This document shows, piece by piece, positions 34,627 through 43,729 of a DNA stretch of 64,000 nt. This DNA is from Halobacillus dabanensis (GTDB taxonomy: Bacteria; Bacillota; Bacilli; Bacillales; Halobacillaceae). Position 1 is the first letter of the stretch; each line of letters starts with the position of its first letter. The DNA is taken from contig NZ_FOSB01000007.1 of assembly GCF_900114165.1 (NCBI RefSeq), forward strand, positions 1 to 64,000. The letters are read 5' to 3'. The notes under the pieces are model-generated. The model was not told the origin of the DNA and ran no database searches. It worked only from the letters and a program-made list of their open reading frames with translations. The position numbers and the translations under genes were made by a program.

Positions 34627-35523
34627 ATGAATTTCGGCCAAGTACTAACAGCCATGGTGACCCCTTTCGACAGCAATGAGAATATTGATTATGATGCGAC
34701 ACGAGTACTAGTCAATCACTTGATCGAAAACGGTTCGGACGCCTTAGTCATCGCAGGAACAACAGGTGAGTCACCGACACTGACTACAGAAGAGAAAGTG
34801 AGCTTATACAAATTCGTCGTCGAGATTGTTGACGGCAGAGTTCCAGTCATTGCAGGAACAGGGTCTAATAACACAAGAGCTTCGATAAGCTTGACGGAAA
34901 AAGCGGAAGAAGCAGGCGTGGATGCGATCATGCTTGTGGCCCCTTACTATAATAAACCGACACAAGAAGGTCTTTATCAACACTTCTCTACCATTGCTGC
35001 AGCTACTTCTTTGCCTGTCATGCTTTACAACATTCCAGGCAGGAGTGTTGTGAACGTGAAGCCAGAGACGATTATCCGTTTGTCTCAAATCGAAAACATC
35101 GTTTCTGTCAAAGAAGCAAGTGGCGATCTCGATGCCGCCACAGAAATCATCCGGGAGACGTCCGAGGACTTTTCCGTTTATAGTGGAGAAGACTCCAATA
35201 CGCTGCCATTCGTATCTATTGGAGGTACGGGAATAGTTTCTGTCTCTTCCCATGTGATAGGAAATGAAATGCAGCAAATGATTCAAAGCTTCCGAGAAGG
35301 AGACTTCGCGTTTGCAGCTCGGGTTCATCAGAAACTTGCTCCCGTTATGCATGCAATCTTTTCTGCTCCAAGCCCTTCTCCTGTCAAAGCTGCGTTGAAT
35401 GCGAAAGGCGTTCAAGTCGGGGGAGTCCGCCTGCCTCTTTTACCTTTGACACAGGAAGAAGAAGCGCGAGTCTTGAGCGAGTTAGAAAAAGTTCAACCAC
35501 AAGAAGCCGTCAGTGCCCAATAA
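34627..35523 (+). CDS. dapA: 4-hydroxy-tetrahydrodipicolinate synthase
   Basis: A 298-residue enzyme condensing pyruvate with aspartate semialdehyde, leading to diaminopimelate, lysine and spore dipicolinate. The Schiff-base Lys162 (SVKEASGD) and Tyr134 (YNIPGR) are present, with the AGTTGESPTLT motif. ATG 34627 follows GTGAGGTT and gives MNFGQVLTAMVTPF; the upstream open frame crosses the riboswitch terminator and is rejected. It is monocistronic under the lysine riboswitch, so it may be a lysine-controlled dapA separate from an asd-dapG cluster. Confidence 0.95.
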   Translation: MNFGQVLTAMVTPFDSNENIDYDATRVLVNHLIENGSDALVIAGTTGESPTLTTEEKVSLYKFVVEIVDGRVPVIAGTGSNNTRASISLTEKAEEAGVDAIMLVAPYYNKPTQEGLYQHFSTIAAATSLPVMLYNIPGRSVVNVKPETIIRLSQIENIVSVKEASGDLDAATEIIRETSEDFSVYSGEDSNTLPFVSIGGTGIVSVSSHVIGNEMQQMIQSFREGDFAFAARVHQKLAPVMHAIFSAPSPSPVKAALNAKGVQVGGVRLPLLPLTQEEEARVLSELEKVQPQEAVSAQ

Positions 35524-35529
35524 CTAGCA

Positions 35530-35557
35530 AACCGCCCCATAGCAGGGCGGTTTTTTA
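35530..35557 (+). terminator. Terminator of dapA
   Basis: AACCGCCC (35530-35537) pairs with GGGCGGTT (35545-35552), followed by a run of T. Confidence 0.85.
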
Positions 35558-35569
35558 TTTTGCATCACA

Positions 35570-35610
35570 CCTGCCCCCTGTGTTAAAGCATTAACGCAGC
35601 GGGGGTCAGG
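35570..35610. repeat. Palindromic GTCAGG repeat, left copy
   Basis: CCTGCCCCCTGTGTTAA, AGCA, then TTAACGCAGCGGGGGTCAGG form an imperfect palindrome. It supplies the stop codon (TCA on the plus strand, 35606-35608) of the NTF2-like gene. A related copy lies at 35991-36038, on the other side of the same gene. Similar GGGGTCAGG repeats are, from memory, common in Bacillaceae. Confidence 0.65.
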
Positions 35611-35965
35611 TACCAATATTTGTAACCGTCCCCTGGTGGAAGGTCATTTGCCACTTTCCATCGTTTAATATCCAGACAGAGCTTCGTAAAGAATGTTTCT
35701 GTTTACTTTCGATAAAAATTGTAAAAGTAGTTAAGGCACTCGCTGGTGATAAATACTTCACTTCAAAATTCCTCATTGTTATCCCCGGATCATCTTCCTT
35801 TGGTAACCGACTTAATATGTTTCCTTTGTCATAAATTTCCCCAGTGCTTGCATATTCAACAAAGTCATCTGCTATAAGCTCATTTAATCTTTCAGCAGAC
35901 TTACGAACTTCCTCTTTTAATAGCGTTGTTTCTAGAGCATATAATTGTTCCTTCATTTCTCTCAT
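35606..35965 (-). CDS. NTF2-like/DUF4440 protein
   Basis: A 119-residue protein of the nuclear-transport-factor-2-like (DUF4440/SnoaL) fold: ERLNELIADDFVEYASTGEIYDK, then SVWILNDGKWQMTFHQGT near the end. It starts at ATG 35965 behind GAGGAGGGG. Such small proteins are often ligand-binding or enzymatic; no function can be given. It is bracketed by two related repeats, which also provide its last codons and stop, so the unit may have moved as a cassette. Confidence 0.72.
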   Translation of the reverse strand: MREMKEQLYALETTLLKEEVRKSAERLNELIADDFVEYASTGEIYDKGNILSRLPKEDDPGITMRNFEVKYLSPASALTTFTIFIESKQKHSLRSSVWILNDGKWQMTFHQGTVTNIGT

Positions 35966-35990
35966 TAAAATTCCCCTCCTCTAAATGATG

Positions 35991-36038
35991 CCTGACCCAC
36001 ATTGGGCTAAAATATTAACACAGCGGGGATCAAGCACC
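35991..36038. repeat. Palindromic GTCAGG repeat, right copy
   Basis: The block ATTAACACAGCGGGGATCAAGCACC parallels ATTAACGCAGCGGGGGTCAGGTACC of the left copy, and CCTGACCCACATTGGGCTAAAATATTAA corresponds to its left arm. Both copies have the same orientation, flanking the NTF2-like gene. Confidence 0.6.
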
Positions 36039-36043
36039 AAAAA

Positions 36044-36067
36044 GCCTCAGGCACGATTACCTGAGGC
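36044..36067 (-). terminator. Terminator of the branched-chain aminotransferase gene
   Basis: GCCTCAGG (36044-36051) pairs with CCTGAGGC (36060-36067); on the minus strand the T run (plus-strand A at 36039-36043) follows. Confidence 0.8.
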
Positions 36068-36078
36068 TCGAAATTCCA

Positions 36079-37140
36079 TTATATTTCTACCGTCCAACCA
36101 TGGACATCTTCTTTTCTTCCTCGTTGAATACCTGTGATCGTGTCATACAACTCTTGGGATAAGGAGCCGATTTCGTGATTATTGATGACCATTTTCTTGC
36201 CTAGCCAATTCAGCTCACCGACGGGGGAAATCACTGCTGCAGTACCAGTTCCGAATGCTTCTTCAAGCTTTCCATCTTCATAGGCCTGATACAGTTCTTC
36301 AATGGAGATCCGGCGTTCTGTCACTGGGATTTCCCACTTTCGCAACAGCTCAAGGATGGACATGCGTGTAATCCCCTGCAAAATGCTTCCACTCAAGGCT
36401 GGTGTAACGATCTCCCCATCAATTTTGAAAAAGATATTCATGCTGCCGACTTCTTCGATGTAGCGTTTCTCCACACCATCAAGCCAGAGGACGTCCGCAT
36501 TTCCTTCTTCTGCAGCTTTGGCTTGTGCCTGATAACCTGAAGAATAGTTACCAGCTGTTTTGGCCATCCCTGTACCACCTTTGACAGCTCTTGTGAATTG
36601 ATCTTCTACGTTAATCGTGACCGGCTTGATGCCTCCGGAAAAATACGGTCCTACCGGTGACAGAATGATCATCAGTTTATAAGATTTCGAAGGGGCAACA
36701 GCTAGACTTGGTTCTGTCGCGATGATGAACGGGCGCACATAAAGAGATGTACCTTCAAAGGCTGGCACCCAGTCTTTTTCCAGTTCAACGAGCTCTTTCA
36801 AATAGCCCAGCACTTCCTCTTCGTCAATGGACGGAATGCTTAAACGTTGGCTGGACAAATTCAGACGTTCAAAGTTCTTTTCCGGACGGAATAGCAGGAC
36901 ACGATCATCATCAGTGCGATAGGCTTTCAACCCTTCAAAAACGGTCTGACCGTAATGAAAAATCATTGCAGCTGGATCTAGCGTCAATGGCTCATAAGGA
37001 ATGATCCTCGGTTCATGCCACCCCTTACCTGCTTCATAATCCATCACAAACATGTGATCCGTGAACGTACGACCAAAAGGAATCTTTTCACTTTCCGGTT
37101 TGGCTTTCTTGTGGGTAGTTTCAACTATGTTCAATGGCAT
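36079..37140 (-). CDS. ilvE: Branched-chain amino acid aminotransferase
   Basis: A 353-residue class IV PLP aminotransferase that interconverts leucine, isoleucine and valine with their 2-oxo acids. The PLP lysine is Lys194 in GTGMAKTAGNYSSGY; YGQTVFEGLKAYR, EEVGSMNIFF and EAFGTGTAAVISPVG match BCAT of the Bacillus YwaA/YbgE type. It starts at ATG 37140. It stands alone, apart from any ilv-leu operon in the window. A CodY link is likely in Bacillus but no clear box was found in the upstream 218 bp. Confidence 0.93.
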   Translation of the reverse strand: MPLNIVETTHKKAKPESEKIPFGRTFTDHMFVMDYEAGKGWHEPRIIPYEPLTLDPAAMIFHYGQTVFEGLKAYRTDDDRVLLFRPEKNFERLNLSSQRLSIPSIDEEEVLGYLKELVELEKDWVPAFEGTSLYVRPFIIATEPSLAVAPSKSYKLMIILSPVGPYFSGGIKPVTINVEDQFTRAVKGGTGMAKTAGNYSSGYQAQAKAAEEGNADVLWLDGVEKRYIEEVGSMNIFFKIDGEIVTPALSGSILQGITRMSILELLRKWEIPVTERRISIEELYQAYEDGKLEEAFGTGTAAVISPVGELNWLGKKMVINNHEIGSLSQELYDTITGIQRGRKEDVHGWTVEI

Positions 37141-37367
37141 TTTGCATGACTCCTTTTCTATATGAACGTTGTTTTATGTAATTTTGGCCGAAGCCGTATT
37201 TGAATATTAGTATATATTGTACGCCCATCCCCCTCATTTTTAAAGGGTATTTAATCGAATTATCAAAAAAGTTTTATTACAGTGCCGCTTCGTTGTACTA
37301 AAATTCGCAGAAGTCTCCGCATTTGATATACTGATAAAAGGTAAAATACGGAAAGGCGGTGTCCCTT

Positions 37368-38051
37368 TTGTTCCGATTGTTATTGATTGAAGATGATCGC
37401 ACATTGTTTCAGGAGATGGAGGAGCGACTTGCTCAATGGTCCTATGATGTATGTGGAATTGAAGATTTCAGTCGTGTAATGGACGTGTTCACTTCTTCAG
37501 ACCCCCACCTTGTCATCATTGATATCCAACTTCCTAAGTTTGACGGATTTCACTGGTGCCGGATGATTCGCGAGCACTCCAACGTCCCCATCATCTTCCT
37601 TTCATCCCGGGACCATCCGACAGATATGGTTATGTCCATGAACCTCGGAGCCGATGATTTTGTACAAAAGCCATTTCACTTTGATGTACTGATAGCGAAA
37701 ATCCAGGCGATTTTGCGACGTGTGTACAATTACAACACGGAAAGAAATGAATTGAAAACATGGCTTGGCGCTACGATCGATTATGAACGGAATCGATTGA
37801 CCAATGAGGCAGGAGTCGTCGATTTAACTAAAAATGAAATGCTGATCCTCAAGCAGCTCATCGAAAAGAAAAGTAAAATCGTGAGTCGGGAAGAAATCAT
37901 CGACCGGCTTTGGGAAGACGAACGCTTTGTTAGTGATAACACGCTGACCGTCAACGTCAATCGTCTACGTAAAAAACTCACAGACATCGGTTTAAGTGGT
38001 GCGATTGAAACGAAAGTTGGTCAAGGGTATGTCGCGAGGGAAGAGTCATGA
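37368..38051 (+). CDS. BceR-like response regulator
   Basis: A 227-residue OmpR-type regulator: receiver with Asp52 (VIIDIQLPKFDGF), Lys in FVQKPFHFDVL, and a winged helix (VNVNRLRKKLTDIG). The TTG at 37368 gives the normal start MFRLLLIEDD and has GGAAAGGCGG eight bases upstream; the GTG at 37359 overlaps that site. It is coupled by a 4-bp overlap to the kinase gene and heads a Bce-type peptide-antibiotic module. Confidence 0.88.
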   Translation: MFRLLLIEDDRTLFQEMEERLAQWSYDVCGIEDFSRVMDVFTSSDPHLVIIDIQLPKFDGFHWCRMIREHSNVPIIFLSSRDHPTDMVMSMNLGADDFVQKPFHFDVLIAKIQAILRRVYNYNTERNELKTWLGATIDYERNRLTNEAGVVDLTKNEMLILKQLIEKKSKIVSREEIIDRLWEDERFVSDNTLTVNVNRLRKKLTDIGLSGAIETKVGQGYVAREES

Positions 38052-39052
38052 TCCGAACCTTTCTATTGGAACGGATCAGCTGGATTCTTTTTTTCATACT
38101 GCTACAACTTCTCGCTCTGCTTATTGCCTATGTGGACCAGACCATCCCCCTCCCATCCGTTCTTTATTACGTATTTTTATCGAGCATTCTTATGATATTT
38201 TTTCTATTCATACGCTATCGAAAGGAAACTCCCTTTTATTTAGGGATCGAGGAACGAGATAATGACCTTGACATAACTACTTTCCCGGAAGCGGACAGCC
38301 CTTTTGAAACAGTGATTGAAACCAACGTACTTGAGCAGATAGAACGACTGAAACAGGAATTATCCCGTAATCAAAGCTTACTTGCACAAGAGAAAGATGA
38401 CCTTTTATCCTGGATTCATGAAGTGAAAACACCGTTGACTGCCATGCGCTTAATTATCGACCGCACAGATGATTATAAGCTGAAATCACAGTTGACATTC
38501 GAATGGATGCGGATCCACCTGCTCCTCGACCAGCAGCTGCATCAGAAACGGATTCCTTTTATCAAAAACGACTTGTATATAGAAGAAGTGGACATCGAGC
38601 CATTGTTATTCAATGAAATCAAGTCTTTAAGATCATGGTGTATGCAGAAAGGAATTGGCTTTGATATCGATCTGCAAGTAGAAAAAGTGCTCTCTGATGC
38701 AAAATGGCTAGCATTCATCTTCCGCCAACTGATGACCAATGCGATCAAGTATAGTGAGCAATCCGATATCGTGATTTCAAGCTATGAAAAATGCGGTCGT
38801 GTTCATATCCATATCGAGGATGAGGGTCGTGGAATCGATCCTCGTGATCTACCACGCATTTTTGAAAAAGGGTTTACATCGACCACCGACCACCAGGATG
38901 GGGCTGCAACAGGCATGGGACTATATCTGACCGATCAGATTCGGGAAGCATTGAAGATCGAAATTGATGTTGCTTCTACTCCTGGAGAAGGGACAAGATT
39001 CACGCTTTTGTTTCCGGAAGAGAATGAATTCACAAAGCTAAGAAGCATGTGA
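38048..39052 (+). CDS. BceS-like intramembrane-sensing histidine kinase
   Basis: A 334-residue kinase with two N-terminal transmembrane helices (about residues 12-30 and 38-56) and almost no outer loop, the hallmark of BceS-type kinases that sense through their ABC transporter. The phosphoacceptor is His124 in WIHEVKTPLTAMRL, and DEGRGIDPRDLPRIFEKGF forms the ATP site. It overlaps the regulator gene by 4 bp. Its stop codon lies inside an inverted repeat that looks like a BceR operator for the transporter genes. Confidence 0.9.
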   Translation: MIRTFLLERISWILFFILLQLLALLIAYVDQTIPLPSVLYYVFLSSILMIFFLFIRYRKETPFYLGIEERDNDLDITTFPEADSPFETVIETNVLEQIERLKQELSRNQSLLAQEKDDLLSWIHEVKTPLTAMRLIIDRTDDYKLKSQLTFEWMRIHLLLDQQLHQKRIPFIKNDLYIEEVDIEPLLFNEIKSLRSWCMQKGIGFDIDLQVEKVLSDAKWLAFIFRQLMTNAIKYSEQSDIVISSYEKCGRVHIHIEDEGRGIDPRDLPRIFEKGFTSTTDHQDGAATGMGLYLTDQIREALKIEIDVASTPGEGTRFTLLFPEENEFTKLRSM

Positions 39053-39071
39053 CAAAACTGTCACATGCTTC
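39042..39071 (+). promoter_or_regulatory. BceR-type operator upstream of the ABC transporter
   Basis: A 13-bp perfect inverted repeat (39042-39054 and 39059-39071) separated by AAAC contains TGACA-N4-TGTCA, matching the BceR-like regulator consensus TNACA-N4-TGTNA. Downstream TTGTTA (39079-39084) and CATGAT about 18 bp later could be the promoter. It overlaps the kinase stop codon. It could also work as a weak terminator, but no T run follows. Confidence 0.65.
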
Positions 39072-39152
39072 CGTCATTTTGTTAGGTGAATCAAAGGAAA
39101 AACATGATAGAAGCTAATAAAATGAAGTCATAGAACGAAGGGGGTTATTGAT

Positions 39153-39914
39153 ATGAGTTTACTAATAGCGAGGAAAATCCATAAAAGTTACGGCAATAAA
39201 TTCATGAAACAACATGTACTAGAAGGCATCGATCTTTCGGTTGAACGAGGAGAGTTCGTCACCATCATGGGGGCTTCCGGGTCAGGGAAAACGACATTAC
39301 TCAATGTACTATCTTCCATCGACCGTGTCAGTCATGGGACAATCCAAATCGATGGTCAAGAGATTACCAGTCAAAAGGATAAGAAGCTTGCTGAATTCCG
39401 CAAACACCATCTCGGCTTCATTTTTCAAGAGTACAACTTGCTCGATACGTTGACAGTAAAAGAAAATATTCTGCTGCCCCTATCGATTTCGAAAGTCTCC
39501 AGAAAGGATGCCCAGAAAAAATTTGAAGCGGTCGCGAAAGAACTTGGCATTGAAGATGTCCAGGATAAATATCCGAATGAAATATCCGGAGGACAAAAAC
39601 AGCGGACATCTGCTGCACGGGCGTTCATCCATGAACCAAGCATAATTTTTGCAGATGAACCTACAGGGGCGCTTGATTCCAAATCAGCTTCCGATCTGCT
39701 CGACAAATTGAGTGATATGAATGCCAAGCGTGAGGCGACGATTGCCATGGTCACCCACGACCCTGTTGCCGCCAGTTACAGCAGCCGCGTCATTTTCATT
39801 CGTGACGGACAAATTTACACCCAGCTGAACAAAGGGGAGCAAACGCGACAAACATTCTTAAAGGACATTATGAAAACACAAGGTGTCCTCGGTGGTGTGC
39901 ACTATGAGCATTAA
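39153..39914 (+). CDS. BceA-like ABC transporter ATPase
   Basis: A 253-residue ATPase with Walker A (GASGSGKTT), Q-loop ([10 protein letters not shown]), signature ([10 protein letters not shown]) and Walker B ([13 protein letters not shown]). It pairs with the following ten-helix permease to remove peptide antibiotics such as bacitracin-like or lantibiotic compounds from their membrane targets. ATG 39153 follows GAAGGGGG. Its stop overlaps the start of the permease by 11 bp. Confidence 0.92.
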   Translation: MSLLIARKIHKSYGNKFMKQHVLEGIDLSVERGEFVTIMGASGSGKTTLLNVLSSIDRVSHGTIQIDGQEITSQKDKKLAEFRKHHLGFIFQEYNLLDTLTVKENILLPLSISKVSRKDAQKKFEAVAKELGIEDVQDKYPNEISGGQKQRTSAARAFIHEPSIIFADEPTGALDSKSASDLLDKLSDMNAKREATIAMVTHDPVAASYSSRVIFIRDGQIYTQLNKGEQTRQTFLKDIMKTQGVLGGVHYEH

Positions 39915-41847
39915 TCAACTGATCTTTCGCAACTTGAAAAAGAACCTGAAAAACTATTACCTCTACGTATTTGCACTCATTTTCAGTGTCGCTCTTTATT
40001 TTTCTTTTGTAACATTACAATATGACCCATCGATGAGTCAGGATGGATCCGTTAAAGGAGAAGCCGCCGTTCGGGTCGCCTCCATTTTATTGATTGCCAT
40101 AGTCGCCATCTTCCTGCTATACGCTAATGCGCTTTTTATTAAGCGAAGGAGCAGGGAGATCGGTTTATTTCAACTGATCGGGATGACAAAGAACCGAATC
40201 TTCCGGATTTTAAGCATCGAAAACTTGCTGATTTATTTCAGTTCCCTGGCTGTCGGTATCTTCATCGGTTTTGCTATTTCGAAATTGATATTAATGAGCT
40301 TCTTTCAGGTTGTTGGTGTCGACGAAGTAGCCAACCTGAGTTTTTCCAGACAGGCTTTCTTACAGACGCTTCTCGTTTTTGCAGGTATTTATATATTGAT
40401 CATGGGGACGACCTATTTGTTCATACAAAGGCAGTCTATTCTCGCCCTCTTCCGTGTAACATCAAGTACTCAAGGAAGAGTGAAGAAACTTTCCGTATGG
40501 GAGCATATCATGGGTATTCTTGGTATCGGATTAATCGCTTCTGGTTACTATGTCTCTTCCCAATTATTTGAAGGTGACATAACAACCATCAACGGTTTGT
40601 TTTATGCCATGGGATTCATATTAGCTGTGGTCATTATCGGTACCTATTTCCTTTATAAAGGTTCTGTCCGCTTTGTTTCGAATTTGATTCGCAAAAAGAA
40701 AAAAGGTTATTTGAACATCAATGAGGTCCTTTCGCTTTCTTCGGTAATGTTCCGGATGAAATCGAACGCATTTCTACTGACTGTCATTACAACCTTGTCT
40801 GCGCTTACGATCAGTTTGCTTTCTCTTGGTTACATTTCGTATTATTCCGCTGAAAAATCGGCGGAGAATTCAGTACCTGACGATTTTGCCATTACGGATC
40901 CTGCACTTGCGAGTGAGTTTATGAACCGTTTAGAAGAGGATGGGATCGCTTTTTCTGAAAAACAAATTGAAGTCTACCAAGCTGAATTTAACGTGAAAGA
41001 CATTTTAGATGCAAAAATTGACAATCTGAATTTCGATACAGAGCAAACGAGCTTACCTGTAGTCAGCGAAACGGTTGTTGACGGGGTGAGCCTTGAAGAA
41101 GGGGAAATGCAACTGACAGGTTATACAGACCTGATGCAGTCATTCATTTCTTTGCATGGAGATGGTTCTGCAGAAATTTTATTAGAAGGAGAATGGCACA
41201 CCCTTGATTATCAGGGGTTGGAAAAGGATTATGTACTCTCCTCTTATTACGTGGCCGGCGGGCTTCCCATTGCTGTCATCGACGAAGCACTTTTCACCGA
41301 ACTCAGCCAAAAGTACAATCCCGACTTACAAGAAAAATCCACCCTGTACACAGGCGTGAACCTGGAAGACGAAAGTAAACAAGAAGAGGCTTATGGTGTT
41401 TTTGAGGAAATGGGACTGCATGAGACTTGGGAGCATGGATCCCAATGGTACAAAGCTCAATCACAAAAGCAAAACATGGGAGTCGTCATGTTCATCGTCG
41501 GTTTCCTTGGTCTTACTTTCTTGATCACATCGGGATGTGTGCTTTACTTTAAACAAATGGATGAAGGAGAAGACGAAAAAGGGAGCTATACGATTTTAAG
41601 AAAATTGGGCTTCACCCGTGGTGATCTTTTGCGAGGGATTCAAGGGAAGCAACTGTACAATTTCGGAATCCCATTACTGATCGGGTTGCTGCATAGTTAT
41701 TTTGCAGTCAAATCCGGATGGTTCTTCTTCGGGACAGAGCTATGGACACCAATGTGCATCGTGATGGGTCTCTATACAGTCCTTTATTCGATCTTCGGCT
41801 TGTTATCTATTCTCTATTATAAAAAAATTATCAAAGAGGCGCTTTAA
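39904..41847 (+). CDS. BceB-like FtsX-type permease
   Basis: A 647-residue permease with about ten transmembrane helices and a large outer domain of roughly 200 residues between helices 7 and 8 (from [13 protein letters not shown] to QSQKQN), the BceB architecture. FtsX-type segments such as [22 protein letters not shown] are clear. It starts at ATG 39904 inside the end of the ATPase gene. The outer domain is the likely peptide-binding and sensing part that works with the BceS-like kinase. The target antibiotic cannot be read from sequence. Confidence 0.92.
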   Translation: MSINQLIFRNLKKNLKNYYLYVFALIFSVALYFSFVTLQYDPSMSQDGSVKGEAAVRVASILLIAIVAIFLLYANALFIKRRSREIGLFQLIGMTKNRIFRILSIENLLIYFSSLAVGIFIGFAISKLILMSFFQVVGVDEVANLSFSRQAFLQTLLVFAGIYILIMGTTYLFIQRQSILALFRVTSSTQGRVKKLSVWEHIMGILGIGLIASGYYVSSQLFEGDITTINGLFYAMGFILAVVIIGTYFLYKGSVRFVSNLIRKKKKGYLNINEVLSLSSVMFRMKSNAFLLTVITTLSALTISLLSLGYISYYSAEKSAENSVPDDFAITDPALASEFMNRLEEDGIAFSEKQIEVYQAEFNVKDILDAKIDNLNFDTEQTSLPVVSETVVDGVSLEEGEMQLTGYTDLMQSFISLHGDGSAEILLEGEWHTLDYQGLEKDYVLSSYYVAGGLPIAVIDEALFTELSQKYNPDLQEKSTLYTGVNLEDESKQEEAYGVFEEMGLHETWEHGSQWYKAQSQKQNMGVVMFIVGFLGLTFLITSGCVLYFKQMDEGEDEKGSYTILRKLGFTRGDLLRGIQGKQLYNFGIPLLIGLLHSYFAVKSGWFFFGTELWTPMCIVMGLYTVLYSIFGLLSILYYKKIIKEAL

Positions 41848-41862
41848 GAAGTGCCTCTTTTC
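41833..41862 (+). terminator. Terminator of the Bce-like module
   Basis: AAAGAGGC (41833-41840) pairs with GCCTCTTT (41853-41860), with CTT/AAG inside. The stem begins inside the permease's last codons and spans its stop codon. Confidence 0.75.
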
Positions 41863-41907
41863 TATTCTCAGGAATGTTCTGGTATAGTAAAAGAACGAGG
41901 TGAGATT

Positions 41908-42528
41908 ATGAACGCGAAAACCATTTTGGATAAAGTGAAAAAACATGAACCCTCCGTTCTTGGGCACGAACAATTTCGCAAGTTCGCTGTCCTTTTACCT
42001 TTAATAGAGAAAAACGGTGAACTGCACGTCGTCTTTGAAGTGCGTTCCCATCAGCTAAGAAGGCAGCCGGGAGAGATTTGTTTTCCTGGTGGTAAAATCG
42101 ATCCCGAAGACCCTTCCGCTAAACAAGCTGCCATCCGGGAAACGGAAGAAGAATTGGGTGTCGAATCTGGTAACTTTACAGAAGTCCATCCCTTGGATTA
42201 TTTGATTTCTCCTTTTGGAATGATCGTTTACTCGTTCGCAGGCTACCTGAACGTGACGGAGGAGGAACTAATTCGCAACCCGGACGAAGTGCGCGAAGTG
42301 TTCACCGTGCCCCTTTCCTTCTTCATGGAAAATGGACCACGGATTCATCATGTCCATTTTGAAGCACGACCGGAATCGAACTTCCCTTTTGATTTGATTC
42401 CGGGCGGAGAAGATTACAACTGGCGCACGCGTCAGCTTGAGGAGTATTTTTATATTTATGGAGATAAAGTGATCTGGGGGATGACAGCAAGAATTCTCGC
42501 CCACTTTGTTGATCTCATAAAACAATAG
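41908..42528 (+). CDS. NUDIX hydrolase, CoA diphosphatase type
   Basis: A 206-residue NUDIX protein with the box GGKIDPEDPSAKQAAIRETEEELGV and, just before it, RSHQLRRQPGEICFPGG, the extra motif of CoA pyrophosphatases (NudL/Pcd1 type). It likely splits CoA or its oxidised forms into 3',5'-ADP and phosphopantetheine. ATG 41908 follows GAGGTGAGATT; the start at 41851 lies in the upstream terminator. Monocistronic. Confidence 0.85.
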   Translation: MNAKTILDKVKKHEPSVLGHEQFRKFAVLLPLIEKNGELHVVFEVRSHQLRRQPGEICFPGGKIDPEDPSAKQAAIRETEEELGVESGNFTEVHPLDYLISPFGMIVYSFAGYLNVTEEELIRNPDEVREVFTVPLSFFMENGPRIHHVHFEARPESNFPFDLIPGGEDYNWRTRQLEEYFYIYGDKVIWGMTARILAHFVDLIKQ

Positions 42529-42558
42529 CTCTGCGCTTTATCAAAGCCCAGAGCTTAT
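42528..42558. terminator. Bidirectional terminator between convergent genes
   Basis: GCTCTG (42528-42533) plus CTTT pairs with AAAG plus CAGAGC (42549-42554), followed by TTATTTTT. It starts at the last base of the NUDIX stop codon and also serves the minus-strand gene ending at 42562. Confidence 0.65.
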
Positions 42559-42561
42559 TTT

Positions 42562-43470
42562 TCATTTCAAATGAGCATACTCTTCTTGTATGACACCGAT
42601 AATCGTCCCTAAGGTCTGTCCTTTAAAGTTATCAGGTACAGACTCCCCTGTGGGATTGCTGTAATAAAGAGCATCGACTTCTTTATTATAGTCAAATCCT
42701 AACTTAGTAAGAGCCATTTCAAGGGAACGTGGGTTATTTTCAATACCAGCTTGCTCTTTTAAATATTCTGTCGGGTAGACCCAAACATCTACATCATCTG
42801 CTCCTGTTTGGACAACAAATAAATCTTTGTCATATTGTGAGATCCACTGCTCTTTCGAATAAAGCGAGACCCCGGTGTCTTCCAGATCAGAGATACCTTG
42901 CAAGTTAACACCGTAAATCGCATTGATCATCATCCGGATATCTTCGCCCGTCATTTTTCCCTCAAATGCCTTCCAGTAAAGATCCATGACCTCGATTTTG
43001 CTCATGGCACGAATCTCTTCAGCGGTGGCCGCTTGATTGGAAGCTTGTTTCACTTTTTGCAATACATCATCCGAGTACGTATTCGTTTGTTTTCCTACAC
43101 CCAATTCAGAAATAGCTTCTAAATCAATATCATAAATTTGTTGGATAACGTGACGAATTTCATCCGGCTTCACATTTTTATTATTCTGCCCCAAATAAGT
43201 ATCCATCACTTCTACTTTGCTCATTGTGTTTATTTCTTCTAATGCTTCAGAAAAATCCAGTGGGCCTTTTTCTTGTTTACGAAGCGATTTGAAGACACCC
43301 TCAACGATTTGTTCTGAATACTTCAAATCATCCGTTTGTGAAAGCTTGTGCTTCCAACCTTTCGCCTCTGTATCCATCGATCCGACAGCCAAAATCCCTA
43401 CGACAACAATAGCTAACACGGCCATGATCATCATGGAACCGTTTTTCATCTTCTTCCGGAAGCATGTCAT
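42562..43470 (-). CDS. Secreted or membrane-anchored protein with an internal repeat
   Basis: A 302-residue protein of unknown family. Residues 10-32 are a hydrophobic signal/anchor (MIMAVLAIVVVGILAVG). Two roughly 45-residue copies follow: EEINTMSKVEVMDTYL...DEIRHVIQQIYDIDLEAIS and EEIRAMSKIEVMDLYW...EDIRMMINAIYGVNLQGIS, sharing M-S-K-[VI]-E-V-M-D. The last 110 residues form a separate region ending FKGQTLGTIIGVIQEEY. It starts at ATG 43470 after GGAGGAG. The duplicated helical unit may bind a partner on the cell surface; no function is known. Confidence 0.75.
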   Translation of the reverse strand: MTCFRKKMKNGSMMIMAVLAIVVVGILAVGSMDTEAKGWKHKLSQTDDLKYSEQIVEGVFKSLRKQEKGPLDFSEALEEINTMSKVEVMDTYLGQNNKNVKPDEIRHVIQQIYDIDLEAISELGVGKQTNTYSDDVLQKVKQASNQAATAEEIRAMSKIEVMDLYWKAFEGKMTGEDIRMMINAIYGVNLQGISDLEDTGVSLYSKEQWISQYDKDLFVVQTGADDVDVWVYPTEYLKEQAGIENNPRSLEMALTKLGFDYNKEVDALYYSNPTGESVPDNFKGQTLGTIIGVIQEEYAHLK

Positions 43471-43690
43471 GGTTTCTCCTCCATCCGCCTTAGTTGATGT
43501 GCAGGTCTTAATGTAGACACCGGGAATGCTAAACTATCTAAAAAAATTATATGTCTACCGTTGTTCAGTTCTCCTTCTAATATAACCGATGTTGTCGAAT
43601 AATGGAAAGGATAACAATCCTTTATTTCCTATTGTACAAGAGTGATCATTACACTTCCTCATAACTCATCATCCTGGACTTTTCACCAAG

Positions 43691-43720
43691 AAAAACTCCC
43701 CGCCTATAAAAGACGGAGAG
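43691..43720 (-). terminator. Probable terminator of the lipoprotein gene
   Basis: An imperfect hairpin (CTCC at 43696-43699 with GGAG at 43715-43718, plus inner G/C pairs) is followed on the minus strand by TTTTT. It lies 10 bp past the stop at 43730. Confidence 0.5.
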
Positions 43721-43729
43721 ATTTCCTAA

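Noticed and set aside
34804-35415. 203-codon open frame on the minus strand
   Set aside because: Antisense to dapA, with unlikely composition rich in Arg, Cys and His; no start signal.
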